From positions 1 to 47,507 of the forward strand of contig NZ_JAQBOW010000084.1 in the NCBI RefSeq assembly GCF_028287845.1: DNA of 47,507 nucleotides, given 5' to 3'. This stretch comes from Mucilaginibacter sp. Lineage in GTDB: Bacteria > Bacteroidota > Bacteroidia > Sphingobacteriales > Sphingobacteriaceae. Positions 1-9,604 of this stretch are shown here, piece by piece; within the stretch, counting starts at the first letter, position 1; each line of letters opens with the position of its first letter. The notes under the pieces were generated by a model that did no database searches, was not told the DNA's origin, and worked only from the letters and a program-made list of their open reading frames with translations. Made by a program: the position numbers and the translations under genes.

Positions 1-2
1 GC

Positions 3-1691
3 ACCGGTGGTTTATATACGGTTGATTTTTCTGATGCTGAACTAAAGGTGCTGGAAGGAAAACTAATTTTTTATAATATCACTTTTAAGCCCGATACTAC
101 TGTTTACAATAAACGCAACCAGCAGCATACCGCGCCTAATACGTTATTTGAATTTCATGCCAAACGGCTCATCTTATCACATATACATCCTTTCAGACTT
201 TATTTTAAACATGTGTTAAACATTGGGCAAATGAGCTTAAATGCTCCGGAAATAAAAATCAGTTACCTGCTAAACCAAAATAAGGATACCGTTACAATAG
301 ATCACAAAACCCTTTGGCAAAAGATCAAACCCAACCTTAAGTCAATTCATATCGGCAATATATTTTTAAGTAACGTTAATTTTAAATATTACGATCACTC
401 TAACAGTAAGGTACTTTTAACCGAACTGAAGGAAATGAACCTGCATGGCAGTGATCTGCTGATAGATTCGGCTACGCAGACTGATAAATCGCGGTTATTT
501 TATTTTAAGGATATTGTGGCCAATCTTAACAATTATAAAGGCAAATTGGTTGGTGGGTTATATACCTATTCTATTAAAAAGCTTGAAATTTCAACACGTA
601 CCTCCCAATTAAACGCCCAGGGAATAACATGGGAGCCTGTTAAGGCTGGATTGTTTTTTAACGGCAACTATAAGGATAGATTTACCTTAAGGTTGGATTC
701 GCTGCAGTTAAATAATTTTGATTTTTTAACCTATCATAAATTCCGCACGTTAAGTGGCTCGAGCATGATATTAACCCGGGGTACTTTTGAAGTTTTTAAC
801 AATCCCAATAAACCACAAACATTCAATAATAAAATATCCACGTTTCCAAATGTTGCTATTCATGGTTTAAAAACCGAAGTAACGATAGATACCGTTATTG
901 TTAAACATATTAATGTTATCTATAGTGAACTCAATAAAAAATCGCAACAGGTTGGCACTATATCTTTTAATAACACCAGCGGCAAAATATTAAACTTTAC
1001 CAATAACAACGTTGCTCTGCAAAAAAACAACCTTAGTAAGATACAGCTCACCAGCTATTTTATGGGCCATGGCAAGCTTGATGTAAGTTTTACATTTAAT
1101 TTAACTGACAAAGATGTATCGTATAGCTATAAAGGCATGCTGGGCCCAATGGGCCTGCAGGCAGTTAATCCTGCTACCGTGCCATTGGCTATGGTTAAAT
1201 TTACATCAGGAACACTTAAAAGCTTTAATTTTGATATCAAAGGCAATAGTAAGGTATCTGAAGGAAAGGTAGCCGTTTTATATAATGATCTAAAGGTTAA
1301 TATTTTAAGAGCTGATACCGCTAACGCTGTACTTAAACAAAAATTTGTAGCAAGCCTATTTGCCAATATTTTTATATTAAAGCATAATAACCCTGATAAT
1401 GAGGGAGAGATACCCCGGTCATTCAATGTGCTATATAAGCGGCCCATAAACTCGCCTTTTTTTAAAACAGCATGGCAAACATTACTTATTGGTATAAAGC
1501 CGGCCGTTGGTTATGATACAAAAACCCAGCAGATGGCCACGGCCCGCATGACACAGGGCGAGCTGAATAAGCAAAACAGAAAAATTAAAAAGAAACAGAG
1601 AATAGAGAAACGCGCGGAACGAAAATTGAAAAGAGAAATAAAGCAGCAACAAAAAGAGGCAGAGAAAAGTGTGGCGAGTAACGGGCAATAG
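3..1691 (+). CDS. AsmA-like large envelope protein, 3' part only
   Basis: The reading frame is open from the left edge (first full codon at position 3) to the TAG ending at 1691, giving 562 residues of a longer protein. A GTG at 48 is in frame but is probably internal, because coding sequence continues upstream of it. The visible part has no membrane segment. It is rich in alternating beta-type segments with many Asn, Lys and Leu residues, as in the long beta-helical or groove-like AsmA/TamB/DUF748 type envelope proteins. It ends in a highly basic tail of about 45 residues (KQNRKIKKKQRIEKRAERK) that is probably helical. The AsmA-like assignment is an inference from overall texture. No catalytic motif was seen. 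The gene converges on sprA, with a hairpin between them. Confidence 0.55.
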   Translation, partial: TGGLYTVDFSDAELKVLEGKLIFYNITFKPDTTVYNKRNQQHTAPNTLFEFHAKRLILSHIHPFRLYFKHVLNIGQMSLNAPEIKISYLLNQNKDTVTIDHKTLWQKIKPNLKSIHIGNIFLSNVNFKYYDHSNSKVLLTELKEMNLHGSDLLIDSATQTDKSRLFYFKDIVANLNNYKGKLVGGLYTYSIKKLEISTRTSQLNAQGITWEPVKAGLFFNGNYKDRFTLRLDSLQLNNFDFLTYHKFRTLSGSSMILTRGTFEVFNNPNKPQTFNNKISTFPNVAIHGLKTEVTIDTVIVKHINVIYSELNKKSQQVGTISFNNTSGKILNFTNNNVALQKNNLSKIQLTSYFMGHGKLDVSFTFNLTDKDVSYSYKGMLGPMGLQAVNPATVPLAMVKFTSGTLKSFNFDIKGNSKVSEGKVAVLYNDLKVNILRADTANAVLKQKFVASLFANIFILKHNNPDNEGEIPRSFNVLYKRPINSPFFKTAWQTLLIGIKPAVGYDTKTQQMATARMTQGELNKQNRKIKKKQRIEKRAERKLKREIKQQQKEAEKSVASNGQ

Positions 1692-1794
1692 TTTAACATG
1701 CTGCTTAATTTTCAATCGCTAAACATGTTAAGTTAGTAGTTAGCTTATTTAATATTGTTTAATTCAATGATTTTCAGAAAATTACAATTTTTGG

Positions 1795-1835
1795 TGTCCC
1801 AGGTGTCCCAGGTGTATTCACGTGTCCCTGGGACA
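1795..1835. terminator. TGTCCCAGG direct repeats with inverted copy; probable bidirectional terminator
   Basis: TGTCCCAGG occurs twice in tandem (1795-1803 and 1804-1812), and its exact reverse complement CCTGGGACA lies at 1827-1835. Either left copy can pair with the right one, giving a GC-rich 9-bp stem in otherwise AT-rich DNA. The site lies between the convergent AsmA-like gene and sprA, ending five bases from the sprA stop codon. No clear T-run follows, so a terminator role is inferred from position. The duplicated left arm is unusual. Confidence 0.5.
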
Positions 1836-1839
1836 GTAT

Positions 1840-4800
1840 TTATTGCAGTAATAACTTCAAATTAACCCCAAAGTTAGTAAACGAGGTATTAAATGCCTGC
1901 GAGGTAAATGGCTTTGTGAGGTTGGAGTCGTAAAATAAACTCAAATTAAATCGCTGGCTGATGCTGTAATCAATAGATGGGCGGTAAGTAATATTTTGCG
2001 CTCCTGAGGATATCTGCGCCACCGTTACATCAGACTGGTATATTAAAGTTTTATTATCGCGTAAAGCAAAGTCAAGCTTAAATTTTATATCGTTTTTAAG
2101 TATAAAATTACTAAACAATCCAAAAGGGAACCGGAAATCTTTAGTATTATAGCCAAAACCAAACGTTATTACGTTTTCGTTTTGCTGCGTAAGCTGGCTG
2201 TTTAATAAGCTCAGGCTTAATGCACGGCTTTTTCTGTACTCTAAGCTGGTGGTTACGTTATTTTTAAAACGGATATCAAGACCTATCAATGGCACAAACT
2301 GCTCAAAAATAGTTATCTGCGAAAACTGGTATAGCGGCAGGAAATCATTATTAACATCCCTTGCACTTGCAGCGCCATTAGTTTGCTGGTATTGCAATAA
2401 AGTATTATACCCGTTTACTGTATAGGTAGATTGGTACCCATTACGCACATCAAATGAATCAAACAACTCCTGGAATAACGCCATGTGGCCAAAACCGCTA
2501 TAGGTTAATTGCCAGTTAGGGATAGGTATATTAGGAAACTGGCTGAGGCTTGATCCCGAAGCATTTTTGCCCGTATAAGCTGCCAGGAAAGCCGGTACCA
2601 GTACGTTTTGCGAGTTTGGCCCGTAACCATCTGCATAACCGGTAGCCGGAACAAAGGAGTTTGGATTTACGCTGCCTAACCTTCTTGAAATAATAATCCG
2701 GTTATCTAAAAACTTTTGGAACGGTGCCGAAGTATTATCCACACCACTCTCTTTTGAAAATGCTGTAGCCAGAGAAAAATAAGAAATACTATAATCACCT
2801 GATGTTATAGGCGACAGGTCTTGGAACTCGCCCGTAGTGCTTAAAAATTTAAAATTGGTTTGATAAGTTTGATCCTGAGTTTTAAAAGCTGTTAACTGTA
2901 TACGCAGATCATGCGTAGGTTCAACACTTGCTTTTAAGTGCAGATCTGAACTATATGTTTTTACATACAACTGGTTTTGCAGCGTATCTGATGATATCCA
3001 TCCACGGCTTACCGCCTTGTTTCGTATATCGGTCTGGCTGCCCAATAAAAACCCTATGCCGGGTGCATCATAACTCAGGTCTTCGCCAAATAAGTTTGAT
3101 TGCGGCAAATAACCAGGCAAAAACGTACCTTCTGTAAGCGTATAAGAACCGCTTATGTTTTTTATGCTGGTTAACAATCCAACCAAAACCCGCGTAATGG
3201 CGGGTGCTTTCTCATTACTGCCCTGCTTTAAGAATGCTATTTTATTGTATAGCATAGTTAAATTAAGAGCAGGATCTAATTGTATTTTACGCCCGTTTTG
3301 TATGCTGTTGCCTACGTTAAACACCGGGTTGCCAATTGCAAATTCAGGCGCAGCCTGCCAATTAAAGTTGGTGCTATAATGCGCCGTTAGCGATACCCAG
3401 TCAAACCCCGGTATTTTATTTAATGGCACTATATAATTTACGTTAAACGTATGGTTATAATTAGTGGTACGGCCAAGCTTGCGTATATTTTGCCATAACG
3501 TATCCATTTTTAAACCGTCAAGCTTGCCATAAGGCTCATCAACTACCGATAGATTGGTAGCATCAATATCCATGGTTAAAGATTTTGTAAGGTTCCAGCC
3601 CATGCCGTATACCCGTCTTATATTAAAAGATTTGTTATAGGTTGTTGGTATAAATACCGGGTTGTTTGGATCATTGTTTCGCAATATGTCTTCAGAATAA
3701 AAACGGTCAAAATCAATACTGAAATTTAAACGGGTAGGTGCCAGGCTAAAATTAATATCCCTAATCAGTGCAAGCGTATTGTTTTTGATGATCTTTTCAA
3801 ACGGACTAATATACTTTGGCTTATTAGCAAAATTGTAAGCTAACGATGCATGATAGGTTTTCTCCAGATCGCTCTGTGTAGTAAAATCATGGTGCAAATA
3901 TTCTGTAAATGCATACGTGGCATTAAAATTTTCAACATCATACACATGTACCGGCGCAGACGCGTTTACCCTGTCTTTATGCACGTTGGTAAAGTTTATA
4001 CTTTTGCGCATGGTATAATCTTCGGCAGCATTTTTTATCGAGTCACGCTGTTGGGTTGATGTTGCGCCGTTAAGTGTTTGCTTTAACAAAATATCGGGTT
4101 GCGCTGGGTCATATTGGGGTGTAGATATCTGTTGCGAAACATTGATATAAGTAGGAATTTTCACACCGCTTTTAGCTGGTAAAAACTTACCGAGGTCCAT
4201 ATTGGCCGATATATCATAAGCTTGATTATCGCTTAATGACCTGTCTTCCATTTTAGAATCAAGCGTGCCAAAGCCTGCTGTGCTTTTACTGCCGGATACG
4301 GTAATATCGGCAAAATCAGCCAGTTTAAAATTAGCCCGCGCCACAGCGGCCCAACCACCTTTGTTATCAAAATCGGTAAGCCGCAACTCATCAAACCATA
4401 CAATTGCCGATTTTGCTAATCCGTCATCAACCCCTGCAGGTGCATTATTTCTGTACGGATTACGCACCCCCAGCATGACCGTTGCTAACCGGCTCAGATC
4501 AGGCATACCCATAATGGTAATCTTATTATTTCCGGTCAAGTAAATAAACGGAACGTTTATGGGCCACGGCTTTCCCTGGTATTTCGCGTTGTTGCGAGCC
4601 ACCTTGGCATCTGTTAAAAGCGATAAATCAATATCCATCGCGTTTGATGTAGGCCATATTGCATCTGCATTAGTTGTATTGGGCTGGGTAACCGCTAATG
4701 GTATTTCGTACTCGTAATAGTTATCCTGGTAATCTGCACCTAAACGGATAAAGGCAGTAACATCATTATCTTTCAGCAAGGTTTGATTTGCTTCGGCATG

Positions 4801-7800
4801 GATAAACATTTGCAGGTGCTTATACTTGCGCAGGTCATTATTAAAAGTTTTAAAAGCAGCCCTTGAATAACCATCAGTAAGATTAGTTATGGTGAGTGAC
4901 AATGACTGTTCATTTAACTGCGTATTGGTTTGCAGGTTATTATAATCGCGCTGGCGTGTTATGCCGGGAGGCACCATATATGGTATAGGTACACGTTTAC
5001 CGTTTTCTTCAATATTTACAGTTCCTACATTAATAGCCGAGTTGTCTAACGGCGGATTTGTAATTGCAGGGTCGGCAATAACATTTAACGGGTTGTTTTC
5101 GGTATTATACGCCCGCCAATCGCCGCGCACTAATTGTAAGGTCGCTAAACGCAATACAGCGGTATCGGCAAAATTGGTCATGAACATCCGCATAAAACGA
5201 ATAGCTTTAAAATCCTGTATACCACCCACTGCCGATTGATATGCTGTAATAGGTATTCTAAACTGGTACCAGGTAACAGATTGTGTGCTGCCATCAGCCA
5301 GCTTAACTTGTGATGTTACTTTATCATTTACAAAGTTTTGACCCACAACCAGATCCTTTGGCCGCATGGATACTTTGTATTGAAAATACTGGTCATCCTG
5401 GCTCATGTTGTTATCATGATCAATATCCTCCCCATCGGGCAGGGATGTTGAAGCCGATGTTTGCAAACCCAGCAACGCCAGCGATTGCTGGGCAGTTTTT
5501 GAGTTACTTTCATTGCCATTATACTTAGCATAACGCTGTAAAATACTTGCTTTAGCGGCATCCTGATCTGCACCCAGGTAATACTGGTAATCATCAGATG
5601 ATGGGTCATTAACAAAAGCATTGGCGGCTTGTTGGGTAACCTTGGTTTTAACAGATTGAATTACCGGAGCAAATTTACTTTGCTCATCAGCATCACTCAA
5701 ACCATCCAAACCCACATCCTGCAGCTGGCGCGATGAGGGGTTGCTATCAAAAGCATTTACAACAGGTTGTCCTTTCGGCACACGGCCCCATGCGGTGGTG
5801 TCAATTGTGCTCAGATCGCCGTTAATTGGCAAGCCATTCTCTAAACTTTTGCGCCCATCTTTTAACACGTCTTCTGATATACTGCCCAGGTTAAAATACA
5901 TATCACCACCCAATGATGCCGGTTTATAAATAAACGGATCAAGCACCCAAAATTCAATGTACTGCACATTTAATGCCTGGAAATCATTGCTGGAAATACC
6001 TCTGTAAACACCACCCCAACGCGAGGTTGGGTTCTGTAACGAACCATCTGTATTAATACTATTTGTAGTATAGTTATATGGGCCGCGCACTGTAGGATAA
6101 AAAGCCAGATCGAGCGTTGACAAAGCCACTGGCTGCCCGGTTACAGATTGTTGATAAGGAAATACTTCCGTTTGCAAAACCTGCCTTGCATAATGATTTG
6201 ATAGCTGCGCCCTTGTAACCGAGGTCGAACTGGTATTAGTATAAAATATGGGGTCGATATTATAAAAGGCTAAACGGGCACGATTATAACCATAACTAAG
6301 ATTATCAAACAAAGCAGCCTCTGGAAAAAGCTGCGGCGTAGCCGAAATTTGCCAGGTGTTGGCGCTCTTTACATCAATTATAGATTGACTGTTCTCAAAA
6401 TCGTCCAGGTAGGACGTTCCGTTTGTTGAACCAGCATAGTTTAATACGCTGGGGCTGCCTGGTAACAACTGTGCAAACTCGCCGCTAAAGTTTACTGATG
6501 ATGGCGCTTTAGTATGTATAAATGGTATTTTATCTACCATCCTTGTTAATAAACGTGAGTTTGATGAATAATTACCATCAAAGCCCCATATAGTATTTGA
6601 TATAGACTCCTGCCCTATTGCCTCATTTTGCGATATTGGCTGTTCTGATAGGTGCATAATAGTGGCTCCCAAAGCCAGGTTAGGATTCACCTTATAGTCA
6701 AACCGCGAGCCGAATAATGATTTTTGCTGAACACCAAAAAGTTCATTATTTTCTAAATTTACAGTAATGGGCTGCCCGGATGTGAGTATCGCTGTATTAA
6801 TTATATTTAAACGGCCCACGCTGTAATCAATAGTATAATCTGTACCCTCAACTAATTTTGACGCGCCTGCAGATACAATTACAGAGCCCTGCGGAATGTT
6901 GGTTGCATTAAGCTGGTAAACACCACCACCACCCTGCGCGCTATAGGTGCCTTTAATAGCATATCGGTTTAGTTGTGGGAAAAATTGCTGGGCGACAGTT
7001 TTGGTAGAATCATATATTTGCTGGTAAACATATCGTTTGATCAGGTCCGTTTCGCCGGGATTAAATTGTTTGGACAAGTCATTTCCAAAAGGCTCTATCA
7101 CCGGGAACATTATGCGCCCGTTTTGCGAATCAATAGTTATCCCCTCTAAAAAGTCGAAGTAACCGTCTGGTTGTTTTTCATTTTGCTGGTTCAGGTTATC
7201 CAGGCCGGTTAACTGCAGCCAGAGCTTGCTTTTGGTATTTTGACCCTCCTCCATTATGGGCTTCTCAATGCCTGATTTGTCATCAAGCCGGGCTATGCTC
7301 AATTTAAAACCGGTAGAACTAACCTGGTACGCGTTTAGCGTATAAATATTCTTCATCATCAGCTTCCAGGTAGGAAGGTTGGTTTTTAATAAAGTATTTT
7401 TAAGTAGTTTTAAATAAAGTACTTTAGGTGTCGTAGGATCTACCGGGATATCGGTCGAAAATTCACCAACCTGGTATTGCTTGCCATTATAAGAATATTG
7501 ATAAGCCACCGCGAGCACCTCATCATTATTTAATGGATAGTTAAGCGATATATAACCCAATTGCGGATGCAGCGTATATTCTTTTGGCGTAAGCTTTTGG
7601 GCATATGTTAATTTGGCGTAGTTATCGGTACCGCCGCGGGCGGCAAAATAGCTTATCAGCGAGTTTGACGGATCATTGGTTAAACGTGCGCCAGCGGGCA
7701 GGTTATTTAACAACGAGTTTGACTGATCAGTAAATCCAGGGCCCTTAAATCCTGCAGGCAGGCCTGAAAAACCCGCGCCGCCTTGTATTTGGGTGGTATT

Positions 7801-8901
7801 GTAAGGTGCGTTTTCACCAAGGTCCAAAAATCCAACCACGTCGCGCGAGTCGGTAGTTGAGTTTTTGCGGTTAGTTACCCATACCTCAATTTTTGTAATG
7901 TTGATATTTGAGCTAATGATGGGGATATTGGCCAGCGCCTTATTATAATTATTACGGAAGTATTGCGACAGAAAATAATGTTTGTTTGCCTCATAATCAG
8001 ATGCCAATGCCGAAAAATTTCCTTGCTGCCCCTGGTTGTTTATGGTAATGGTTTTTGATTGCGACCGTTGTTGAGACAAAATAGAGGTTACGTTTAACTT
8101 ACCAAACTTTAGTTTGGTTTTTATACCAAACAGTTGCTGCGTACCTGTAATAAGCGATGTGTTTAACGGCATGCTTACAGTACCTGCCTGTATTTCCTGG
8201 ATGATCTCGTCCGGGTGACCCAAATAATCAAGCTTTACCTGGTTATCAAACTGAAACTGGGCATCGGTATTATAGTTAGTGGCTATCTTTAACTTATCGC
8301 CAATATTACCCGTTACATTCAACTGGATATGCTGATCGAAATTAAAGTTGAACTGCGTGCGTTGGCTGGCATTAAACAACGGATTTTGATTGCTGTTTAT
8401 TTGCCCTGTCATAACAGCCTCGGCCGAACCTTGTGGTCTTATATCAATAACAGAACTGCCAAATATCCTTTCAAAAGTTTGACTATGCACGTTTATCTGC
8501 GGTATAAAACCCGGCTGTTGCTGTTGGTAGGCATAATTATCTGCCAATTTTTTAAAATAATCGCGCTTTTCTTCGGTTTGTTTTAAGCGTATATATTCAT
8601 CAAAGGTGAGGTATACCGGTGGGCGGTACAATAAATTTCCTATACGCTCATAAAGTACATATTTGTTGGTAACAGCGTCATACTCAATAGTACGCGTTAC
8701 ACCAAAAGGCACCGGATCAAAAATTCCCTTTCGTGCTAATGCATTTTTTGATTCGGTATACTTAAAAGGAGTTTTAACTGTCAGCGAATCTTTATTAGGT
8801 GCAGCTATTGGTTTTTGCTGAGCATAGGTATTTTTAAATCCGCAAAATGCAGCTAGAGAGAGTACGCCAATAAGAAATTTATGAGTAAAATTTCTCGCCA
8901 C
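1840..8901 (-). CDS. sprA: SprA, outer-membrane translocon of the type IX secretion system
   Basis: This 2353-residue protein has the size and repeating beta-strand texture of SprA (Sov in Porphyromonas), the giant single-chain barrel through which type IX secretion substrates cross the outer membrane. The first 28 residues form a signal peptide ending in NTYAQQ. The N-terminal part carries the SprA-type segment with IDIRPQGSAEAVMTGQIN near residue 155, followed by long runs of amphipathic strands such as QFNFNFDQHIQLNVTGNIGD. The start is a GTG at 8899-8901; no ATG lies close enough to preserve the signal peptide. The gene follows ruvA by 24 bases and is the last gene of a maeB-ruvA-sprA order that is well known in Bacteroidota. 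No other type IX component or cargo with a C-terminal sorting domain is visible in the window. Confidence 0.96.
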   Translation of the reverse strand: MARNFTHKFLIGVLSLAAFCGFKNTYAQQKPIAAPNKDSLTVKTPFKYTESKNALARKGIFDPVPFGVTRTIEYDAVTNKYVLYERIGNLLYRPPVYLTFDEYIRLKQTEEKRDYFKKLADNYAYQQQQPGFIPQINVHSQTFERIFGSSVIDIRPQGSAEAVMTGQINSNQNPLFNASQRTQFNFNFDQHIQLNVTGNIGDKLKIATNYNTDAQFQFDNQVKLDYLGHPDEIIQEIQAGTVSMPLNTSLITGTQQLFGIKTKLKFGKLNVTSILSQQRSQSKTITINNQGQQGNFSALASDYEANKHYFLSQYFRNNYNKALANIPIISSNINITKIEVWVTNRKNSTTDSRDVVGFLDLGENAPYNTTQIQGGAGFSGLPAGFKGPGFTDQSNSLLNNLPAGARLTNDPSNSLISYFAARGGTDNYAKLTYAQKLTPKEYTLHPQLGYISLNYPLNNDEVLAVAYQYSYNGKQYQVGEFSTDIPVDPTTPKVLYLKLLKNTLLKTNLPTWKLMMKNIYTLNAYQVSSTGFKLSIARLDDKSGIEKPIMEEGQNTKSKLWLQLTGLDNLNQQNEKQPDGYFDFLEGITIDSQNGRIMFPVIEPFGNDLSKQFNPGETDLIKRYVYQQIYDSTKTVAQQFFPQLNRYAIKGTYSAQGGGGVYQLNATNIPQGSVIVSAGASKLVEGTDYTIDYSVGRLNIINTAILTSGQPITVNLENNELFGVQQKSLFGSRFDYKVNPNLALGATIMHLSEQPISQNEAIGQESISNTIWGFDGNYSSNSRLLTRMVDKIPFIHTKAPSSVNFSGEFAQLLPGSPSVLNYAGSTNGTSYLDDFENSQSIIDVKSANTWQISATPQLFPEAALFDNLSYGYNRARLAFYNIDPIFYTNTSSTSVTRAQLSNHYARQVLQTEVFPYQQSVTGQPVALSTLDLAFYPTVRGPYNYTTNSINTDGSLQNPTSRWGGVYRGISSNDFQALNVQYIEFWVLDPFIYKPASLGGDMYFNLGSISEDVLKDGRKSLENGLPINGDLSTIDTTAWGRVPKGQPVVNAFDSNPSSRQLQDVGLDGLSDADEQSKFAPVIQSVKTKVTQQAANAFVNDPSSDDYQYYLGADQDAAKASILQRYAKYNGNESNSKTAQQSLALLGLQTSASTSLPDGEDIDHDNNMSQDDQYFQYKVSMRPKDLVVGQNFVNDKVTSQVKLADGSTQSVTWYQFRIPITAYQSAVGGIQDFKAIRFMRMFMTNFADTAVLRLATLQLVRGDWRAYNTENNPLNVIADPAITNPPLDNSAINVGTVNIEENGKRVPIPYMVPPGITRQRDYNNLQTNTQLNEQSLSLTITNLTDGYSRAAFKTFNNDLRKYKHLQMFIHAEANQTLLKDNDVTAFIRLGADYQDNYYEYEIPLAVTQPNTTNADAIWPTSNAMDIDLSLLTDAKVARNNAKYQGKPWPINVPFIYLTGNNKITIMGMPDLSRLATVMLGVRNPYRNNAPAGVDDGLAKSAIVWFDELRLTDFDNKGGWAAVARANFKLADFADITVSGSKSTAGFGTLDSKMEDRSLSDNQAYDISANMDLGKFLPAKSGVKIPTYINVSQQISTPQYDPAQPDILLKQTLNGATSTQQRDSIKNAAEDYTMRKSINFTNVHKDRVNASAPVHVYDVENFNATYAFTEYLHHDFTTQSDLEKTYHASLAYNFANKPKYISPFEKIIKNNTLALIRDINFSLAPTRLNFSIDFDRFYSEDILRNNDPNNPVFIPTTYNKSFNIRRVYGMGWNLTKSLTMDIDATNLSVVDEPYGKLDGLKMDTLWQNIRKLGRTTNYNHTFNVNYIVPLNKIPGFDWVSLTAHYSTNFNWQAAPEFAIGNPVFNVGNSIQNGRKIQLDPALNLTMLYNKIAFLKQGSNEKAPAITRVLVGLLTSIKNISGSYTLTEGTFLPGYLPQSNLFGEDLSYDAPGIGFLLGSQTDIRNKAVSRGWISSDTLQNQLYVKTYSSDLHLKASVEPTHDLRIQLTAFKTQDQTYQTNFKFLSTTGEFQDLSPITSGDYSISYFSLATAFSKESGVDNTSAPFQKFLDNRIIISRRLGSVNPNSFVPATGYADGYGPNSQNVLVPAFLAAYTGKNASGSSLSQFPNIPIPNWQLTYSGFGHMALFQELFDSFDVRNGYQSTYTVNGYNTLLQYQQTNGAASARDVNNDFLPLYQFSQITIFEQFVPLIGLDIRFKNNVTTSLEYRKSRALSLSLLNSQLTQQNENVITFGFGYNTKDFRFPFGLFSNFILKNDIKFKLDFALRDNKTLIYQSDVTVAQISSGAQNITYRPSIDYSISQRFNLSLFYDSNLTKPFTSQAFNTSFTNFGVNLKLLLQ

Positions 8902-8925
8902 AGATACGGTTTAAAATAGACGTAA

Positions 8926-9510
8926 TTATAAACTTTTTAACGCGAACTTAATTAGCTGTTCAACAGTTAATACGCCGCTATTTTTATTCATTTCCTGTTC
9001 AAGCACCTTTTCGGCTACGTTGCGTGCAAAGCCAAGCATAACTAATGCTGCGAGAGCCTCGTCCTTAACGGTTTTAACAACAGGAGTTGTACTTAATGTG
9101 TCAGGACCTTCTTTTTTCAATTTATCCTGCAGTTCCAATATAACCCGCTGTGCAGATTTTGGCCCAATACCCTTTATACGTTGTATTAAAGCAACATTAC
9201 CATTAATAATAGCCGTTTGTATTTCAACAGGAGTAATAGATGATAACATCATCCGGCCCGTATTTGGGCCGATACCCGATATGGATATCAGGTGCAAAAA
9301 CAACCTGCGCTCGCCCTCATCTGCAAACCCGTATAAAGTATGTGCATCCTCTTTTACGTGCAGCCATGTAAATAGTTTACATCTTTCGACATCAGCCAAT
9401 AAAGAATACGTGTTTAATGAAATATTGATATGATACCCCACACCACCGGCATCAATCACCACATATGCGGGGCTTTTAAAAACTAAACGGCCATCAATAT
9501 AAGCGTACAT
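8926..9510 (-). CDS. ruvA: Holliday junction branch migration protein RuvA
   Basis: RuvA binds four-way DNA junctions as a tetramer and loads the RuvB helicase for branch migration. The 194-residue length is normal. The N-terminal OB-fold domain begins MYAYIDGRLVFKSPAYVVID. Two helix-hairpin-helix motifs follow (SGIGPNTGRMML and KGIGPKSAQRVI), then a flexible linker, and finally the RuvB-binding domain III with EALAALVMLGFARNVAEKVL. It precedes sprA by 24 bases, so the two are probably cotranscribed. The 94 bases upstream contain short direct repeats and a copy of a dispersed AT-rich repeat, with no strong -7 element. Confidence 0.97.
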   Translation of the reverse strand: MYAYIDGRLVFKSPAYVVIDAGGVGYHINISLNTYSLLADVERCKLFTWLHVKEDAHTLYGFADEGERRLFLHLISISGIGPNTGRMMLSSITPVEIQTAIINGNVALIQRIKGIGPKSAQRVILELQDKLKKEGPDTLSTTPVVKTVKDEALAALVMLGFARNVAEKVLEQEMNKNSGVLTVEQLIKFALKSL

Positions 9511-9517
9511 TTTCTTG

Positions 9518-9592
9518 AGGTTTAAGGTAAAGGCGAAAGGTTTAAGGTTGAATATTAATAAAATATAACGTCAAAACTAATCTCTAATCTTT
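9518..9592. repeat. Short direct repeats upstream of ruvA plus one copy of the AAAGATTA intergenic repeat
   Basis: AGGTTTAAGGT occurs at 9518-9528 and again at 9538-9548, a 20-base period. A second element at 9577-9592 reads AAAGATTAGAGATTAG on the - strand and closely matches repeats at 32621-32720 and near 24648. The block fills the gap between the maeB stop and the ruvA start. Its function is unknown. Confidence 0.5.
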
Positions 9593-9604
9593 GTTCATTA
9601 ATCT

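Noticed and set aside
9518..9592. Possible CRISPR-like repeats before ruvA
   Set aside because: There are only two short 11-base units with no spacer array and no cas gene anywhere in the window.
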